64,000 nt of DNA from Streptomyces meridianus (lineage in GTDB: Bacteria > Actinomycetota > Actinomycetes > Streptomycetales > Streptomycetaceae). This document shows positions 1 through 8,756 of this stretch, in pieces; position 1 is the stretch's first letter, and each line of letters opens with the position of its first letter. The translations under genes and the position numbers were made by a program. The notes under the pieces were generated by a model. It did not search any database and was not told the origin of the DNA. It saw nothing but the letters and a program-made list of their open reading frames with translations. Where the stretch lies: NCBI RefSeq assembly GCF_023703325.1, contig NZ_JAMQGM010000026.1:1-64000 (forward strand), in the 5' to 3' direction.

Positions 1-31
1 GCAAGGAGTGTGGGATGAACAGGAGTGCGAC

Positions 32-676
32 GTGGACGAGTTGGCGGAGTTGCTGAGCGAGGCGGCGGGGGGACGCTTCCCGCCGGCCGACGGCGGGACG
101 ACCGTCGTCGCCCAGCCGTCCCCGCGCGAGGCCGGGGTCCTGGGACTGACGGCGCATGCCGTGATCTTCACCGACGAGGATCCGGGGTGGATCCGGACGG
201 CCCTGGGCGCGGTGGACACCGACCCGCTCGGTGCGGCCCTCTCCCCCGGGTTCCTCGCCGCCATGACGGCCCGCACCGGGCGCCCGGCCGGCTGCGTCGA
301 CCTGCTGACGGTGGCTCACGCCCTCCCCGGGCCACCCGAGACGGCCCTGAAGGAGATCGGTGATGCGTCGCATCCACGGGTGGTGCGGGCCCGGCGGCAC
401 CGCGACGACGTACGCGTCTGGACGGCCGAGGGCGGCGTCCTGGCCCTGGGGCGCGGAGTGGCCGGCCGCTGGGAGGCGGCGATCGAGGTCGGGGGGAGCG
501 CACGGGGGCGGGGGCTCGGCCGCCGCCTCGCACGGGCCGCTCGTCATCTGGTGCCGGACGGGGGCCCGGTGTGGGCCCAGCAGGCGGTGGGCAACGCGGC
601 GAGTGTCCGCGCGTTCCAGGCGGCCGGATACCGACCGGTGGGTGCAGAAGTGCTGTTCACGGTTCCGGATCACTGA
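32..676 (+). CDS. GNAT family N-acetyltransferase
   Basis: Predicted acyl-CoA-dependent N-acetyltransferase of 214 residues; the substrate is unknown. The C-terminal half carries the GNAT acetyl-CoA loop (ARGRGLGRRLARAA) followed by the usual NAASVRAFQAAGY segment, in which an Asn and an aromatic Tyr sit near the active site. The N-terminal half has no motif I recognise. I chose GTG at 32 because AGGAG lies at 21-25 with 6 nt spacing. The frame also opens with GTG at 8, but there the Shine-Dalgarno-like AAGGA touches the start codon. It is convergent with the next gene. The GNAT assignment is good; any specific function would be a guess. Confidence 0.8.
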   Translation: MDELAELLSEAAGGRFPPADGGTTVVAQPSPREAGVLGLTAHAVIFTDEDPGWIRTALGAVDTDPLGAALSPGFLAAMTARTGRPAGCVDLLTVAHALPGPPETALKEIGDASHPRVVRARRHRDDVRVWTAEGGVLALGRGVAGRWEAAIEVGGSARGRGLGRRLARAARHLVPDGGPVWAQQAVGNAASVRAFQAAGYRPVGAEVLFTVPDH

Positions 677-745
677 TGTCCTCGCCGCCCGGGCGGGTCC
701 TGTCCGGCGCGGGGGCGCGACGTCCCGCAGCGCTCGCCCCGCCGG

Positions 746-1915
746 TCAGCGGAAGACGCCGGTGTGGCCGAGCGAGTACCGGCCGGGCTGGGGGTAGACG
801 GCCAGTCCGTGCGGCCCGCTGCCCACCGGGATGCGGGCGAGCAGCTCACCGTTGCGGGTGTCGAGCGCGTAGACCTCCGCGTTGTAGCGTCCCGACAGCC
901 ACAGCACCTTGCCGTCACTGGACAGCCCCCCCATGTCGGGGCTGCCCCCGCCCGGCAGGCGCCACTTCCGGTCGAGTTCGCCGGTCCGGAAGTCGAGCAC
1001 CGAGACGGTCCCCTCGCCGCGGTTGGTGATGTACATCCACTTCGAGTCACGGCTGACGTAGAGCCCGTGGGCGCCGCGCCCGGTCCGCAGCAGCCGGGGT
1101 TCGGTGAACTTGTCGCCGTCGAGTACCCACACGCCGTGGGCCATCATGTCGGCGACGTACCAGGTGTCACCGTCCGGCGAGAGCTTCACGTCCTGCGGCA
1201 TGGCGCCCTCGAACGGAAGCCGCCGCTGCCCGACGACCTTCATCTTCTCGGTGTCGACCTTCAGCAGTTCGCCGGAGAACTCGCAGGAGACGATGAAGTA
1301 GCGGCCGTCGGCGGAGAAGTCGGCGTGGTTCACGCCGTAGCAGGAGACCGGGACGGTCTTCCTCACCTTCATGGTGTGCGGATCGCGGAAGACCAGCTCC
1401 CGGTCCAGCGACGCCATGACGATCGCGTACTTCCCGTTGGGGGTGAAGTACAGGTTGTACGGGTCGTGGACCTCGACCGGCTTGCCGGCCTTTCCGGTGG
1501 CCGGGTCGATGGGGGTGAGCGTGTGGCCGCGGTTGTTGTTGACCCACAGGGTCTTCAGGTCCCAGGACGGCACGACATGCTGGGGCTGTTCCCCCACCGG
1601 GATCGTCGCGACCACCTTGAACTTCGCGGGGTCGATGACCGACACCGTGCCGGAGTTGGAGTTGGGCACGTAGACGCGCGGCGGGAAGTCCTCGACCACG
1701 GGCGAGAGCCGGTTCGGCCGGTCGGCCGCGTACACGTCCTGCGGATCGAGGAGCGGCGGCATGCCCGGGAGGCCGGCCGGGGCCGCGGCGGCGCGGGGAC
1801 TGGCGGTGCGGGTGGCCGGGGGCCGCTTCTGCTCGCCGGACGGGTGCGAGCAGGCGGTGGCGAGGCCGAGGAGGGCGGTGAAGAGTGCGGCGGTGCGGAC
1901 AGCGGTGGTTCTCAT
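746..1915 (-). CDS. Secreted YncE-family beta-propeller protein
   Basis: A 389-residue exported protein. The first ~22 residues form a signal peptide ending in an LATAC lipobox-like site, so it may be a lipoprotein; the -3 residue is Ala rather than the preferred Leu. The body is a chain of YVTN/NHL-type beta-propeller blades, with phrases such as PNSNSGTVSVIDP, NNRGHTLTPIDP and ITNRGEGTVSVLD repeating every ~40-45 residues. YncE-like propellers bind ligands or partners outside the membrane and usually have no known enzymatic role. It is the last gene before a convergent GNAT gene and its promoter must lie in 1916-2371. Start ATG at 1915. Confidence 0.85.
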   Translation of the reverse strand: MRTTAVRTAALFTALLGLATACSHPSGEQKRPPATRTASPRAAAAPAGLPGMPPLLDPQDVYAADRPNRLSPVVEDFPPRVYVPNSNSGTVSVIDPAKFKVVATIPVGEQPQHVVPSWDLKTLWVNNNRGHTLTPIDPATGKAGKPVEVHDPYNLYFTPNGKYAIVMASLDRELVFRDPHTMKVRKTVPVSCYGVNHADFSADGRYFIVSCEFSGELLKVDTEKMKVVGQRRLPFEGAMPQDVKLSPDGDTWYVADMMAHGVWVLDGDKFTEPRLLRTGRGAHGLYVSRDSKWMYITNRGEGTVSVLDFRTGELDRKWRLPGGGSPDMGGLSSDGKVLWLSGRYNAEVYALDTRNGELLARIPVGSGPHGLAVYPQPGRYSLGHTGVFR

Positions 1916-2371
1916 CGGTTCGCAGCTCCGTCGTCGTCACCGCCCGCATCCGCGGCGGTGGGGTCGTCGGGATCGCGATCGGCGCGGCGACCGCTCCCCG
2001 CAGTACGGGCCGGCCGGTGCCGGCGCCTCGGCTCGGCGTCGGCAGGGCCACAGTCATTCAAGGACAGCGAACGAGTCATCCCCGCCATTGCCCCGTTTGC
2101 TCATTTTGCGTGTCCTTGGCCCGTCGTCGCGGCACCCGGCCCGCATGCACCGAGTCGCACCCCCGCGACAGTCACGCACTGCCGGGGCGGGTGGCCCATC
2201 TCACCTCCGAACGCAGTACCGGCCTGTCATCGTTTGCCCTCGTACGAGCACGGTGTCGCTTTGTCGGAGCTGCGAGGCGGCTGCAATAGTCAACGACGCG
2301 AGCGGCCCTGACCAGGCAGTTCGCGGGCGCACGCTGCCGAACACCCCCCCTTCCGTTCCGGCGGCGCCATG
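1916..2371. other. Intergenic region upstream of the YncE-type gene
   Basis: About 450 bp with no gene I can support. It should hold the leftward promoter of the propeller gene. Around 2055-2120 there is a patch poorer in GC, bounded by an 8-bp inverted repeat (CAAGGACA at 2059-2066, TGTCCTTG at 2111-2118) with a 44-nt spacer. I could not place convincing -35/-10 boxes. Confidence 0.5.
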
Positions 2372-2424
2372 CGCGAGGAGGCCTGTGGCCCGTCACGACC
2401 GGACGGGCCACAGGCCTCCTCGCG
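2372..2424 (-). terminator. Strong hairpin terminator after the ATP-binding protein gene
   Basis: A perfect 23-bp stem (2372-2394 pairs with 2402-2424) with a 7-nt loop lies 20 nt past the stop of the leftward gene ending at 2444. There is no U-tract, typical of Streptomyces hairpin-only terminators. Confidence 0.85.
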
Positions 2425-2443
2425 TACCGAGCGTCCGGCCGGA

Positions 2444-2947
2444 TCAGCGGTCGGCGACCCGCATCTCGAACCAGGTCCGCTTGCCGCGGGGCAGCAGATC
2501 CACACCCCACCGGTCGGAGAGCTTGTCGACCAGGAAGACCCCCCGGCCGCTCGTGTCCATTTCCTGCACGGGCATCAGGCACGGAAGCCCCCGGGACGGG
2601 TCGCGGACCTCGATCCGGATCCAGCCCCGGCGGCGCAGCATGCGCAGGCCGAAGACACGTGCCCCGGTATGGCGTACCGCGTTGCCGACGAGTTCGGAGA
2701 CGAGCAGCACGGCGCTGTCCGCCGTCTGGGGAGGGAGCGCCCACAGGCGCAGGGTGACGGAGTGCGTCAACCGCCGTGCCACACCGGCCGATTCGGGGCG
2801 GGACGGCAGACAGACCTCGGCGACCGACGGGTTGCCGTGGAGCTCGAGCAGCTTCATCGCCTGTTCGTCGCTGGGACACAGCCCGCCGCGTGCAGCTGCG
2901 GCCCGCCACGGCTGCTCCACTCCCTCGAGGCCCGACATGTCCCCCAT
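2444..2947 (-). CDS. ATP-binding protein, HATPase_c / anti-sigma regulatory factor-like
   Basis: About 167 residues with the GHKL-type ATP-binding fold found in the SpoIIAB/RsbW class. The N box reads LLVSELVGNAVRHTG, the G1-like box is IRIEVRDPSRG, and a glycine-rich segment GRGVFLVDKLSDRWG follows before the C-terminal TWFEM strand. Streptomyces encodes dozens of such stand-alone ATPases; most are unassigned, and some are anti-sigma kinases or partners of SpoIIE-type phosphatases. No anti-sigma antagonist or sigma gene is adjacent. The start is uncertain: the frame is open to a GTG at 3031, and ATG at 2947 begins the MGDMSGLEG segment I take as the N-terminus, although neither has a clear ribosome binding site. 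Confidence 0.8.
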   Translation of the reverse strand: MGDMSGLEGVEQPWRAAAARGGLCPSDEQAMKLLELHGNPSVAEVCLPSRPESAGVARRLTHSVTLRLWALPPQTADSAVLLVSELVGNAVRHTGARVFGLRMLRRRGWIRIEVRDPSRGLPCLMPVQEMDTSGRGVFLVDKLSDRWGVDLLPRGKRTWFEMRVADR

Positions 2948-3136
2948 GATGGCCGTCCGAAGGACACCCCGAGGGCGGAACCACTCAATCCTCACCCCGG
3001 GCGCACACAGTGACTTCAACGGCCTCTGCACACGTGCAGTCCCGTCGTCGCATCCGGGGAACCCTCGTCCCGGTTGTGTCCTCCCGCCCCCGCCCCCGCA
3101 GCCGGAGCCGGGGAGCGGGAGGACATCGCGCAGGCG

Positions 3137-3904
3137 TCAGCGGAACTTGGCCTTCCCGGGCCCGTCCTCGACGAAGCTCCGCATGCCGATCTCACGGTCC
3201 TCGGTGGCGAACAGCCCGGCGAACCAGTTGCGTTCGACGGCGAGGCCGGTCTCGATGTCGGTCTCCAGACCGGCGTCCACCGACTCCTTCGCGGCGCGCA
3301 GCGCGATCGCGGGCCCCTGGGCGAGCTTCGCCGCCCAGGCGTGCGCCTGCGGGTACACGTCCGCGGCCGGGACGACCCGGTCGACGAGACCGAGCGAGAG
3401 GGCCTCGTCCGCCTTCACCATGCGGCCCGTGAAGATCAGGTCCTTGGCCTTCGACGGGCCGATGAGACGGGACAGCCGCTGGGTGCCGCCGGCTCCCGGG
3501 ATGAGCCCGAGCAGGATCTCCGGCTGCCCGAGCTTCGCGTCCTCGGCGGCGATGCGGATGTCGGCGCAGAGTGCCAACTCGCAGCCCCCGCCGAGAGCGT
3601 AGCCGGTGACCGCAGCGACCACGGGCTTGGGGATCCGGGCGATGGCGGTGAAGGAGTCCTGCAGGGCCCGGGACCGGGCCACCATGGCCGCATGGTCCAT
3701 GGCCTGCATCTCCTTGATGTCCGCACCGGCGGCGAACACCTTCTCTCCGCCCCACAGCACGACGGCGCGGACGTCCTCCCGCCGGCTCACCTCCTCGGCG
3801 AGCTCCCGCAGCCGGTCCTGGACGGCGATGTCCAGCGCGTTCATCGGCGGCCGGTCCAGCCGGATCGTGCCGACGCCTTCAGCGACCTCAAGATGCACAG
3901 TCAT
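3137..3904 (-). CDS. Enoyl-CoA hydratase/isomerase family protein
   Basis: A 255-residue crotonase-fold enzyme, predicted to hydrate trans-2-enoyl-CoA in fatty-acid or acyl-CoA degradation. The oxyanion-hole segments are present (FAAGADIKEM and the ALGGGCELALCAD loop). Both catalytic acids of the hydratase subfamily are present: Glu109 in GGGCE and Glu129 in QPEILLG, followed by PGAGGTQRL. Length and motif order are typical. ATG at 3904 follows a short imperfect palindrome at 3912-3929. It lies downstream of an L,D-transpeptidase gene, but an 18-bp hairpin separates them, so it is probably a separate transcript. Confidence 0.92.
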   Translation of the reverse strand: MTVHLEVAEGVGTIRLDRPPMNALDIAVQDRLRELAEEVSRREDVRAVVLWGGEKVFAAGADIKEMQAMDHAAMVARSRALQDSFTAIARIPKPVVAAVTGYALGGGCELALCADIRIAAEDAKLGQPEILLGLIPGAGGTQRLSRLIGPSKAKDLIFTGRMVKADEALSLGLVDRVVPAADVYPQAHAWAAKLAQGPAIALRAAKESVDAGLETDIETGLAVERNWFAGLFATEDREIGMRSFVEDGPGKAKFR

Positions 3905-3911
3905 GCCCGCA

Positions 3912-3929
3912 GGTTAACGGTCGTCAACC
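3912..3929 (-). promoter_or_regulatory. Imperfect palindrome at the enoyl-CoA hydratase start
   Basis: GGTTAAC (3912-3918) and GTCAACC (3923-3929) form a 7-bp inverted repeat with one mismatch, ending 8 nt upstream of the ATG. The position would suit a repressor operator; the regulator is unknown. Confidence 0.35.
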
Positions 3930-3976
3930 CGAACGGGACCGGGTGCGCTCGGTCACACCGCACCCGGTCCCGTTCG
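3930..3976 (-). terminator. Hairpin terminator after the first L,D-transpeptidase gene
   Basis: A perfect 18-bp stem (3930-3947 with 3959-3976) and an 11-nt loop begin 13 nt past the stop at 3989. It insulates the hydratase gene downstream. Confidence 0.8.
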
Positions 3977-3988
3977 CGGTCGGCCGAC

Positions 3989-5239
3989 CTACTGATCGGC
4001 CTTCCACTCGTCCCAGTCCATGTTCCAGCCGTTGAGTCCGTTGTCGGGCTGGATCTTCTTGTCCTTGGAGTTCTTCACTTCGACCACGTCGCCGATCATC
4101 GAGTTGCGGAAGAACCAGGCGGCCGGCGTGGACTTGTCCCCGCCGCCGCGCGCATCGAACAGGCCCACGCAGCCGTGGCTGGCGTTCTGGCGTCCGAACG
4201 TCCACTGGCCCGCCCAGTAGTTGCCGTGGATGAACGTGCCGGACGTGCTGAGCCGCATGGCGTGCGGCACGTCCTTGATGTCGTACTCGTCGTCGAAGCC
4301 GACCGTCTCGCCGTTCATGCGGGTGACCCGGTACTTCTCGCTGATCACCATCTGCCCGTTGTACGTGGGGTTCGACGGCGAGCCGGATGTGATGGGGATC
4401 TTCTTGATGACCTTGCCGTCGCGCTCGACGGTCATCTTCTTCGACTTGGCGTCGACCACGCTGACCTGGCTGCGCCCGATGGTGAACTTCACCGTCTTCG
4501 CCTGCTTGCCGTAGACGCCGGGGCGGCCCTCGACGCCGTCCAGCGCCAGCTTGAGCGTCACCTTCGTACCGGGCTTCCAGTACTCCTCGGGACGGAAGTC
4601 CAGCCGGTCGTTGCCGAACCAGTGCCCCTCGATCGGCACCGAGGGCGAGGCCGTCACCTCGATGCCCTTCTCCACCGCGCCGGGGTCGGTGATGCCCCGG
4701 CTGAAGCGGATCGACACCGGCATGCCGACGCCGACCTCGGAACCGTCCTCCGGCGTGAAGTAACCGATGAACGTGGCCTTCGGGTCCAGCGTGGTGAAGC
4801 TCGCGTGCTCGGCCGCCCGGCGGCCGTCGGCGTCCTTCGCCACGGCATCCACGGTGTACTTGGTCGAGGTCTGCAGATGACGGCTCGGCTTCCAGACGGT
4901 GCCGCCCTTGGTGATCCTCCCGTCGACGGCCTTGCCGTCGGAGTCCGCGACCTCGACGGACGTCAGCCGACCCTTCGTGACGGTCACCTCGAACTCGCCG
5001 GAGGTGTCCACCCCCTTGGCCCCGTCCTTGGGTGCGATCTTCAGCTCGGCCCTGGACGGACGGGTGTCGACCTCGCCCCCCTTGCCCCCGTTCCTGCCAC
5101 TGCCGTCGGCGGCATCCGCACCGCCTCCGCACGCTGTGACCCCCAGCAATACGGCCCCGATCAGCAGGGCCGCCCCGGTCCTGCTGCCCCGCCGACAACG
5201 CCACCAGCCCGGTGTCCCCGATATCGGCTGCATGTTCAC
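3989..5239 (-). CDS. L,D-transpeptidase lipoprotein (YkuD domain)
   Basis: A 416-residue peptidoglycan-modifying enzyme predicted to form 3-3 cross-links or attach proteins outside the membrane. A signal peptide ends in the lipobox GVTAC. About 190 residues of two bacterial Ig-like domains follow, with phrases such as ELKIAPKDGAKGV and GYFTPEDGSEVGVGMPVSIRFS. The YkuD domain begins near KTVKFTIGRSQVSVVD and ends in HGNYWAGQ...SHGCVGL, with catalytic Cys357. I chose GTG at 5239 because GGGGAG precedes it by 6 nt; an ATG lies two codons inside and the frame opens at 5323. The next gene upstream is a paralogue with the same architecture. Confidence 0.92.
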   Translation of the reverse strand: MNMQPISGTPGWWRCRRGSRTGAALLIGAVLLGVTACGGGADAADGSGRNGGKGGEVDTRPSRAELKIAPKDGAKGVDTSGEFEVTVTKGRLTSVEVADSDGKAVDGRITKGGTVWKPSRHLQTSTKYTVDAVAKDADGRRAAEHASFTTLDPKATFIGYFTPEDGSEVGVGMPVSIRFSRGITDPGAVEKGIEVTASPSVPIEGHWFGNDRLDFRPEEYWKPGTKVTLKLALDGVEGRPGVYGKQAKTVKFTIGRSQVSVVDAKSKKMTVERDGKVIKKIPITSGSPSNPTYNGQMVISEKYRVTRMNGETVGFDDEYDIKDVPHAMRLSTSGTFIHGNYWAGQWTFGRQNASHGCVGLFDARGGGDKSTPAAWFFRNSMIGDVVEVKNSKDKKIQPDNGLNGWNMDWDEWKADQ

Positions 5240-5271
5240 ACGACTCTCCCCTCGCACGGCCCGCGTCGACG

Positions 5272-5296
5272 GACCGCGTTCCGCCCTCCCGTTCCC
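5272..5296 (-). promoter_or_regulatory. Possible ECF-sigma (SigE-like) promoter for the L,D-transpeptidase gene
   Basis: On the minus strand GGGAAC (5296-5291) is followed after 16 nt by GTC (5274-5272), upstream of the GTG start at 5239. This resembles ECF-sigma promoters of cell-envelope genes (GGAAC, ~16 bp, GTC). It was assigned by eye only. Confidence 0.3.
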
Positions 5297-5353
5297 ACTG
5301 GGAGGAAGGCTGCCCCGGCGCACGGCAGCGCCCTCTCAAGCCAATCACACGGT

Positions 5354-5383
5354 CGTGACAGAGAGATCCCCGCGATTGTCACG
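5354..5383. promoter_or_regulatory. Inverted repeat CGTGACA...TGTCACG between the two L,D-transpeptidase genes
   Basis: The 7-bp perfect arms lie at 5354-5360 and 5377-5383 with a 16-nt spacer. This is about 115 nt upstream of the start of one transpeptidase gene and just past the end of the other, so it could be an operator or a weak terminator. Confidence 0.3.
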
Positions 5384-5425
5384 GATCAGTCCCAAGTCGA
5401 CCTGTGGAAGGGGGAATTCGTGGGA

Positions 5426-6655
5426 TCAGTCCAGTGCCGAACCCGCCTTCCAGTCCTCCCAGGACATGTTCCAGCCGCCGTAGCCGTTGTCGGGAGCGAC
5501 CGTCCGGTCGTTGCTGTTGACCACCTCGATCACGTCGCCCACCATCGAGTTGGCGTAGAACCAGGCGGCGGGCGTGGGCAACTGCGATCCACCGCCACCG
5601 CGTACGTCGTGGAGCCCGATGCACCCGTGGCTGGTGTTGTCCGAGCCGAAAATCCGCTCCGGGGCCCAGTAGTTGCCGTGCAGGAACGTGCCGGACCTGG
5701 TCAGTCGCATGGCGTGCGGCACGTCCGGGATGTCGTACTCCCCGCCGAATCCGACCGTGTCCCCGTCCATCCGGGTCACGTCGTACCGCTCCATCACCAC
5801 CATCTTTCCGTTGTAGGTGGGGGTTTCGCGCCGGCCGGCGGTGATCGGGATGACGGTCAGCTGCCGGCCGTCGCGCCGCACCCGCATCAGATGGGCGGCC
5901 GCGTCGACCGTACTGACCTGGCTGCGCCCGATGGTGAACTGCACCGTCTTCGACTGGATCCCGAACGCCCCCGGCGCCGCCTTCACCCCGCGCAGCCGCA
6001 GGGTCATGGTGACCCGGGTGCCCGGCGCCCAGTACGTCCGCGGCCGGAAGTCGAGCCGCCGCGGGCCGAACCAGTGGGCCGCCACCGGGACGGCCGGCAG
6101 CGCGCGGACCCGGATCGCCCGCTCGACGGCCACCCGGTCCGTGACCGGGTGGGTGAACTCCAGGGACACGATGGTGCCCGTTCCGACCGTCGAGCGGTGC
6201 TCCGGCTTGAAGAAGCCGATGAACCGGTGCACCGGCACCCGCGTGGTGAAGGTCGAATGATGCGCGGACCGCCGGCCGCTGCGGTCGACGGCCACCACGT
6301 CCACGGCATAGCGGCTGCCGCCCCGCAACCGTTCCGCCGTCGACCGCCACCGCTGCCCGCCGGAGCTGAACGTTCCGGGCACGGGGCGGTTCAGTGCGTC
6401 GCCGCTGCGTACCAGCCGCACCCGCTCCAGCCGGCCGGAGGCGACGGTGACCTCGACCGGGTCCGTGCCCCGTACGCCCCGCTCCCCGTCGGCCGGACGG
6501 ATCCTGATGCCGGCCGGGCCCGCGCCCTTGTCGTCGGCCCCGGAACCGCCCGCATCGCACCCCGCCAGCGTCACGAACACGGATGCGACGAGCACTCCCG
6601 CCGCTGCGCGCACCGCGCGCCTGACTACCTGTCTCACGCCGAACCCAACGATCAT
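5426..6655 (-). CDS. L,D-transpeptidase lipoprotein (YkuD domain), paralogue
   Basis: A 409-residue paralogue of the previous protein with the same order: signal peptide, lipobox TLAGC, two Ig-like domains (GIRIRPADGERGV; GFFKPEHRSTVGTGTIVSLEF), then a YkuD catalytic domain with HGNYWAPE and SHGCIGL, nucleophile Cys345. Predicted extracytoplasmic 3-3 cross-linking of peptidoglycan. I prefer ATG at 6655 because it puts a short basic n-region before the hydrophobic core; the frame is open to 6751 and no start has a clear Shine-Dalgarno. The two copies have diverged substantially, so this is not a recent duplication. It is divergent from the ABC transporter pair. Confidence 0.9.
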   Translation of the reverse strand: MIVGFGVRQVVRRAVRAAAGVLVASVFVTLAGCDAGGSGADDKGAGPAGIRIRPADGERGVRGTDPVEVTVASGRLERVRLVRSGDALNRPVPGTFSSGGQRWRSTAERLRGGSRYAVDVVAVDRSGRRSAHHSTFTTRVPVHRFIGFFKPEHRSTVGTGTIVSLEFTHPVTDRVAVERAIRVRALPAVPVAAHWFGPRRLDFRPRTYWAPGTRVTMTLRLRGVKAAPGAFGIQSKTVQFTIGRSQVSTVDAAAHLMRVRRDGRQLTVIPITAGRRETPTYNGKMVVMERYDVTRMDGDTVGFGGEYDIPDVPHAMRLTRSGTFLHGNYWAPERIFGSDNTSHGCIGLHDVRGGGGSQLPTPAAWFYANSMVGDVIEVVNSNDRTVAPDNGYGGWNMSWEDWKAGSALD

Positions 6656-6887
6656 CCGCGGCCGGGGAAACGTTGGGGTACGCCCCATGGTGGGACGGGA
6701 ACCACCGGTTCGGGCGGAACGGCCCGTGTCCTTCCCTCTCGTCCGCAGCACGGGGCACGGGGCGGACTTCCGGCCCGGCGAGCGGCCGTCCGGCTCGGCG
6801 GACCGTCCGGGGAGCCCCGGTGCGGTATCGGCCGGACGCAGGAAAAACGGTGGGCGTTGTCAGCCCCGAAACGTAGTCTCGCTGCTG

Positions 6888-8756
6888 ATGTCTGCCTCAG
6901 CCGATTCCCCCAGCCAAGAGCGCCCCCGCTCGGTCGTGCGGTCGCTGCTGCGCCTGTGGCCGTATGTCCGGCCGGTACGGGTACGGCTGTTCACGGCAGC
7001 CTTCGTGGCTGTGATCGCCTCGTGCCTGAGCCTTGTCATCCCACTCGTGCTGAAGTGGCTGGTCGACGGTCCGGTCGCGGGGCGGGACCCCGGCGGGGTG
7101 TGGCTGGGCGGCGCGCTGCTTCTGGGCCTCGGGGTGCTGGAGGCCGTGCTGTTCGGTTTCCGCCGCTGGCTCGTGGCGCGCCCCCTCGCCGGGGTCGAGG
7201 CCGCGATGCGCTCCGCCTTCTACCGGCGGCTCCAGCGGCTCCCGGTGTCGTTCCACGACCGGTGGCCGTCGGGCCAGTTGCTCTCCCGGGCCACCACGGA
7301 CCTTCAGCTGGTGCGCATGTTCCTGGCGTTCCCGCTGACCTTCCTCCTGGTCAACGGAACGACCATCGCCGTCGGGTTCGTCATCCTGCTGCTCCAGGAC
7401 TGGCTGCTCGGCCTGGTGCTGCTCGCACCGGTGATCCCGCTGGTCGTCCTGTGCTCGCTGTTCGAGACGAAGTACTCCAAGGTCGCCCGCACCGCACAGG
7501 ACCAGGTGGGTGATCTGACGACGGTCGTCGAGGAGGGCGTGCTCGGCATCCGCATCATCAAGGGCTTCGGGCGCAACCGCAGCCAGGCCCGGGCCTTCGC
7601 CACGCTCTCGCGGAGCCTGCGCAGCACGGAGCTGCGCAAGGCGCGTCTGCTCGCCGGGCTGTGGGCCCTCATCATGGCGCTGCCGGAGCTGGCGATCGGG
7701 GCCGCCCTGGTGCTCGGGACGCTGCAGGTGGCCGACGGGACCCTGTCCGCGGGTACGCTCGTCGCCTTCCTCTCCACCGCCCTCGCGCTGCGCTGGCCGG
7801 TGGAGTCGATCGGGTTCCTCATCGCCATGAGCAACGACTCGGCGACGGCAACCGACCGCTTCTTCGAGGTGATGGACGAACCCGAGGCCGCGCAGGGGGA
7901 CGCCCGCGCCTCCGCACCCCGCACCGAGTCCGTCCGGGAGGACGGACTCCGGTTCGAAGGCGTGGAATTCGCCTACCCCGACTCCCCCGCCGACGTACCG
8001 CCCGTGCTGCGCGGCGTCGATCTGCACATCCGGCACGGCGAGACACTGGCCCTGGTCGGCGCCACGGGCAGCGGCAAGACGACGCTGACGGCACTCGTCC
8101 CCCGGCTGCACGAGACCACCCGCGGGCGGATCACCCTGGACGGTGCGGACATCACCGGGCTGACCCGCGCCCGGTTGCGCGAACTGGTGGCCGTCGCCTT
8201 CGAGGAACCCACTCTCTTCTCCGCGACCGCCGCGGAGAACGTACTGATGGGCATGGAGGGCGGCGGGCCGGCCGAACTCGACCGGGCCCTGGGCGTCGCT
8301 CAGGCCGGCTTCGTGCGCAACCTCCCCGCCGGCGCCGCGACCGAGGTGGGCGAGCAGGGGCTCAGCCTGTCGGGCGGCCAGCGCCAGCGCCTCGCCCTCG
8401 CGCGGGCGGTCGTGGGCGGGCCCCGCTTCCTCGTACTCGACGACCCGCTGTCCGCCCTCGACGTGCACACCGAGGCCCTGGTCGAGGCGGCCCTGCGCGA
8501 GGTGCTGGCCACGACGACCGCCCTCGTCGTGGCCCACCGACCGTCCACCGTCCTGCTCGCGGACCGGGTGGCCCTGCTGTCCGGTGGCCGGATCAGCGCC
8601 GTGGGCACCCACCACGAACTGCTGCACACCAGTGCGGAGTACCGGACGCTGATGTCCGGAAGCCCGCAGGAGGGTCACGGTCCGTCCGCCCTCCTCCCGG
8701 CCGACGCTCCGACGGTGCGCCCGGCGCACGGACACGAGGGGAGACCGGCGCGATGA
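6888..8756 (+). CDS. ABC exporter half-transporter, subunit 1 (degenerate ATP site)
   Basis: A 622-residue ABC exporter half: an N-terminal six-helix membrane domain (~30-320) and a C-terminal ATPase. Walker A reads GATGSGKTT and the signature reads LSLSGGQRQRLALARA. Two canonical residues are changed. The Q-loop glutamine is replaced in the AFEEPTLF segment, and Walker B ends in LDDPLSALD, with Asp where the catalytic Glu normally sits. These are typical of the degenerate site in heterodimeric exporters. The stop overlaps the start of the partner gene (ATGA), so the two are translationally coupled. The start ATG at 6888 lacks a clear ribosome binding site. The substrate cannot be predicted. 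Confidence 0.9.
   Translation: MSASADSPSQERPRSVVRSLLRLWPYVRPVRVRLFTAAFVAVIASCLSLVIPLVLKWLVDGPVAGRDPGGVWLGGALLLGLGVLEAVLFGFRRWLVARPLAGVEAAMRSAFYRRLQRLPVSFHDRWPSGQLLSRATTDLQLVRMFLAFPLTFLLVNGTTIAVGFVILLLQDWLLGLVLLAPVIPLVVLCSLFETKYSKVARTAQDQVGDLTTVVEEGVLGIRIIKGFGRNRSQARAFATLSRSLRSTELRKARLLAGLWALIMALPELAIGAALVLGTLQVADGTLSAGTLVAFLSTALALRWPVESIGFLIAMSNDSATATDRFFEVMDEPEAAQGDARASAPRTESVREDGLRFEGVEFAYPDSPADVPPVLRGVDLHIRHGETLALVGATGSGKTTLTALVPRLHETTRGRITLDGADITGLTRARLRELVAVAFEEPTLFSATAAENVLMGMEGGGPAELDRALGVAQAGFVRNLPAGAATEVGEQGLSLSGGQRQRLALARAVVGGPRFLVLDDPLSALDVHTEALVEAALREVLATTTALVVAHRPSTVLLADRVALLSGGRISAVGTHHELLHTSAEYRTLMSGSPQEGHGPSALLPADAPTVRPAHGHEGRPAR

Noticed and set aside
3074..7513. A plus-strand frame of ~1480 codons opposite the hydratase and L,D-transpeptidases
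   Set aside because: Antisense shadow; all real motifs are on the minus strand.
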